DNA from: an uncultured Cellvibrio sp.
GTDB taxonomy: Bacteria; Pseudomonadota; Gammaproteobacteria; Pseudomonadales; Cellvibrionaceae
Direction: 5' to 3'
DNA: 18,378 bases
NCBI GenBank assembly: GCA_946482345.1
Contig: CAMLRJ010000014.1
Coordinates: 1-18,378, forward strand
Numbering within the stretch: position 1 is the stretch's first letter; each line of letters starts with the position of its first letter. Under the pieces are notes generated by a model. The model had not been told where the DNA came from. It did no database searches and saw only the letters and a list, made by a program, of their open reading frames with translations. The position numbers were made by a program, and so were the translations under genes. Below are positions 15,870-18,378 of this stretch, in pieces.

Positions 15870-17753
15870 ATGATTCAACTTAACCATATTTCCTTGCAGC
15901 GCGGCAGTAAATTCCTGTTATCTGACGCAAACCTGACCATCTATCCCGGGCAAAAAGTTGGCTTGATCGGAGCCAATGGCAGTGGTAAATCCACTTTGTT
16001 TCAACTTTTGCTCGGCAATTTACCCAGTGATTCCGGCAATCTGGACATTCCCAAACAATGGCGTATTGCGCATATGGCGCAAGAAGTTGGCCATACCCAT
16101 CGCAGTGCAGTGGATTATGTATTGGATGGCGATAGTGAATTGCGTCGTCTTGAAGCGGCGGTTGCTGCCAATTCCGATGGTGAAAAACTGGCACAACTTT
16201 ATGCAGATCTGGAAAATATCCACGCTTACACCGCGCCGACGCGTGCACAGGAATTGCTCAATGGTTTGGGATTTTCTGCAAAAGATACATCGCGGCCTGT
16301 TTCTGATTTTTCCGGCGGATGGCGCATACGTCTCAATCTTGCGCAAGCGCTCATGTGTCCATCGGATTTATTGTTGCTTGATGAGCCCACAAACCATTTG
16401 GATCTGGATGCGACACTCTGGTTGGAGAATTGGTTAAACCGCTACAAGGGAACCCTGATTATTATTTCGCATGATCGCGATTTTCTCGACAATATTGTTG
16501 ATCGCATAGTGTGTCTGGAACAACAAAAACTGGATATCTATTCTGGAAATTATTCCGCGTTTGAACGCCAGCGCGCCGAAAAATTATCACAACAACAACT
16601 TAATTTTGAAAAACAACAAGAACGCATTGCGCATATAGAAGACTTTATTCGTCGTTTTCGTGCCAAAGCCACCAAAGCCAGGCAAGCACAAAGTCGTATT
16701 AAGGAATTGGAGCGAATGGAAAAAATTGCTCCGGCGCATGTTGATTCACCTTTCAGTTTTACTTTTAGTTGCGCTGAAAAAATATCCGTGCCTTTGGTGC
16801 ATATTGCACGCGCCAATATTGGTTATGAAAACAAAATCATTTTGCAAAATGTTGAACTGAGTGTCGTGCCGGAAACACGAATTGCATTACTGGGCCCTAA
16901 CGGTGCCGGGAAATCCAGTTTAATTAAAACTATCGCCGGAAGTTTGTCATTACTCGCGGGTGATCGCACTTATGGCGAACATTTCAAGCTCGGCTATTTT
17001 GCACAACATCAGTTGGAAGCGCTGGATTTAAATGCCTCTGCCGCATTGCATATCCAACGTTTATCACCTACTGCGCGCGAACAGGAAATCCGCGATTTTT
17101 TGGGCAGTTTTGATTTTCATGGCGACCGCGCATTTGAACCCATAACCCATTTTTCCGGTGGCGAAAAAGCTCGACTGGCTTTGGCGATTATCGCCTGGCA
17201 AAAACCCAATCTGTTATTACTTGACGAACCCACCAACCATCTGGATTTGGAAATGCGTCAAGCACTGACTATGGCACTGCAAGATTTTGAAGGCGCCGTT
17301 ATTTTGGTGTCGCATGATCGCCATTTAATTCGCAACACAGTAAACGAATTTTTATTAGTGGCTGATGGTCAGGTCAATGAATTTGATGGTGATCTGGAAG
17401 ATTACTATCGCTGGTTAAGCCAACATCATTTGCAAGCCGCGCAGCCGGAAGAAAAAATATCCAACGACAATAAAGTGGATAAAAAAGCGCAAAGACAACA
17501 ATCTGCTGCGCAACGTGCACAACTAAAACCTTTAACCAACAAGTTAAAAAATCTCGAAGCACAACTGGAAAAATACCAGAGCAAACTCAGCGAGATAGAA
17601 TCCCAACTCGGCGACTCCGATATCTACGACGATAAAAATAAAAGTAAACTGCAAGCACTTTTGCTCGAACAAGCCAAACTACAAACCTCGATAGCAGAAA
17701 CGGAAGAAAATTGGTTGCTGGTGAGTGAGGAATTGGAGATGGCCAGCTTGTAA
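15870..17753 (+). CDS. yheS: ABC-F family ATPase YheS
   Basis: A 627-residue cytoplasmic protein with two ABC domains and no membrane part, of the ABC-F class that acts at the ribosomal E site. The first domain has Walker A GANGSGKST (34-42), signature FSGGWRIRL (147-155) and LLLLDEPTNHLDLD (167-180). The P-site tRNA-interaction linker covers about 225-290 (RFRAKATKARQAQSRIKELE). The second domain has Walker A GPNGAGKSS (342-350), signature FSGGEKARL (428-436) and LLLLDEPTNHLDL (448-460). A basic C-terminal coiled coil spans 535-620. Similarity to E. coli YheS runs through the whole length, including SRPVSDFSGGWR and the C-terminal GDSDIYD. The ribosome site is weak. It is divergent from the FKBP gene; the deacetylase gene follows 18 bases later. 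Confidence 0.95.
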   Translation: MIQLNHISLQRGSKFLLSDANLTIYPGQKVGLIGANGSGKSTLFQLLLGNLPSDSGNLDIPKQWRIAHMAQEVGHTHRSAVDYVLDGDSELRRLEAAVAANSDGEKLAQLYADLENIHAYTAPTRAQELLNGLGFSAKDTSRPVSDFSGGWRIRLNLAQALMCPSDLLLLDEPTNHLDLDATLWLENWLNRYKGTLIIISHDRDFLDNIVDRIVCLEQQKLDIYSGNYSAFERQRAEKLSQQQLNFEKQQERIAHIEDFIRRFRAKATKARQAQSRIKELERMEKIAPAHVDSPFSFTFSCAEKISVPLVHIARANIGYENKIILQNVELSVVPETRIALLGPNGAGKSSLIKTIAGSLSLLAGDRTYGEHFKLGYFAQHQLEALDLNASAALHIQRLSPTAREQEIRDFLGSFDFHGDRAFEPITHFSGGEKARLALAIIAWQKPNLLLLDEPTNHLDLEMRQALTMALQDFEGAVILVSHDRHLIRNTVNEFLLVADGQVNEFDGDLEDYYRWLSQHHLQAAQPEEKISNDNKVDKKAQRQQSAAQRAQLKPLTNKLKNLEAQLEKYQSKLSEIESQLGDSDIYDDKNKSKLQALLLEQAKLQTSIAETEENWLLVSEELEMASL

Positions 17754-17771
17754 TAAAATTAAGGAATCATC

Positions 17772-18378
17772 ATGTTCAAAAAAACCATTGCTGGATATTG
17801 CCTCTTTGTTACCTGCAGCTTACCTGTTGCAGCCCGTGAAATTGCCCTGACGTTTGATGACGCACCTACGCCGGACTCAGCCTTGATGACGGGCAGTGAA
17901 CGCACAGAAAAATTAATTACAGCGTTAACGTCTGTGGGGGTGAAGGATGCACTGTTTTTTATCAAGGCGGATTATATTAATGATGAAACCAAAAAACGCT
18001 TGTTGAAATATGCAGATGCCGGGTTTCATTTGGCTAATCATAGTTACAGTCATCGCTCTGCGGAAAAAATTCCGAATGATGATTATTTGGCGGATGTGTA
18101 TCGTGCGGATTTATTGATTAAAAATCTGCCGAACTTTCTACCTTATCATCGTTTTCCCTATCTTCATCCTGGCAAAGATAAAGCGGCGATTGATTATTTA
18201 CAAAAAGAATTAACGCAACTGGGTTATCGTGATGGTTATGTCACAGTGGATAATTTTGATTGGTTTATCAGTGCATTGCTTACCAAAGCCGCTGAAGAAA
18301 ATAAAACGATTGATTATGAAAGAGCGCGTGATTTTTATGTGCAAAGCCTGATTAATAGCATTGAATTTTATGATGCGA
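17772..18378 (+). CDS. Polysaccharide deacetylase (NodB/CE4 fold), 3' end outside window
   Basis: The first 202 residues of an exported hydrolase that removes acetyl groups from a polysaccharide; the substrate (chitin-like, peptidoglycan or other) cannot be told. Residues 1-21 look like a signal peptide (PVAA|REI). The CE4 motifs are motif 1 TFDD (27-30, with D29 and the metal ligand D30), motif 2 HSYSH (H90, H94), motif 3 RFPYLHPG (127-134) and a motif 4-like DNFDW (160-164). The catalytic and zinc-binding set is complete as far as the window goes. AAGGA lies six bases before the ATG. The 18-base gap after yheS with no terminator suggests a shared transcript. No stop is reached by 18378. Confidence 0.9.
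   Translation, partial: MFKKTIAGYCLFVTCSLPVAAREIALTFDDAPTPDSALMTGSERTEKLITALTSVGVKDALFFIKADYINDETKKRLLKYADAGFHLANHSYSHRSAEKIPNDDYLADVYRADLLIKNLPNFLPYHRFPYLHPGKDKAAIDYLQKELTQLGYRDGYVTVDNFDWFISALLTKAAEENKTIDYERARDFYVQSLINSIEFYDA

Overview
The window reads as chromosomal DNA of a Gram-negative gammaproteobacterium, most likely a Cellvibrio-like member of the Cellvibrionaceae. The evidence is a secreted pectate lyase with a long poly-serine linker, a style typical of that group, together with gammaproteobacterial housekeeping genes (YheS, RpoH, FtsEX, cytochrome c4, an OprF-like porin). No phage, insertion sequence, CRISPR array, rRNA or tRNA gene was seen. The assignment is from protein style and gene order only.

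Layout. 1-505 (-): 5' part of an unknown lipoprotein gene. 506-808: intergenic, with a 30-bp imperfect inverted repeat just upstream of the lyase. 809-1957 (+): PL3 pectate lyase. 1996-5255 (-): a DgcP-like diguanylate cyclase, DsbA and cytochrome c4, with terminators between them. 5398-6530 (+): EngB GTPase and CoaD, divergent from cytochrome c4. 6531-6735: a gap that may hold a small RNA gene ending at a strong terminator. 6736-8514 (-): an MFS transporter and RsmD. 8640-11595 (+): FtsY, FtsE and FtsX, with a 109-bp long-armed inverted-repeat element between ftsY and ftsE. 11685-12545 (+): heat-shock sigma factor RpoH. 12609-14914 (+): DUF423 membrane protein, TrmB and an OmpA/OprF-like porin. 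14985-15719 (-): FKBP-type isomerase lipoprotein. 15870-17753 (+): ABC-F ATPase YheS. 17772 to the window end (+): 5' part of a polysaccharide deacetylase gene.

How the genes relate. Most are core functions: envelope protein folding (DsbA, FKBP), membrane targeting and division (FtsY, FtsEX), heat-shock transcription (RpoH), RNA modification (RsmD, TrmB), ribosome assembly or rescue (EngB, YheS), CoA synthesis (CoaD) and respiration (cytochrome c4). From memory, the engB / cc4-dsbA-dgcP block matches the gene order around PA5487-PA5492 of Pseudomonas aeruginosa, and ftsY-ftsE-ftsX-rpoH is also a classic cluster. The lyase and the deacetylase are the carbohydrate-active parts, at opposite ends and not obviously linked.

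I do not see a new multi-gene system here. The best leads are non-coding: the inverted-repeat element inside the ftsY-ftsE junction, the candidate small RNA after coaD, and the palindromic site before the pectate lyase.
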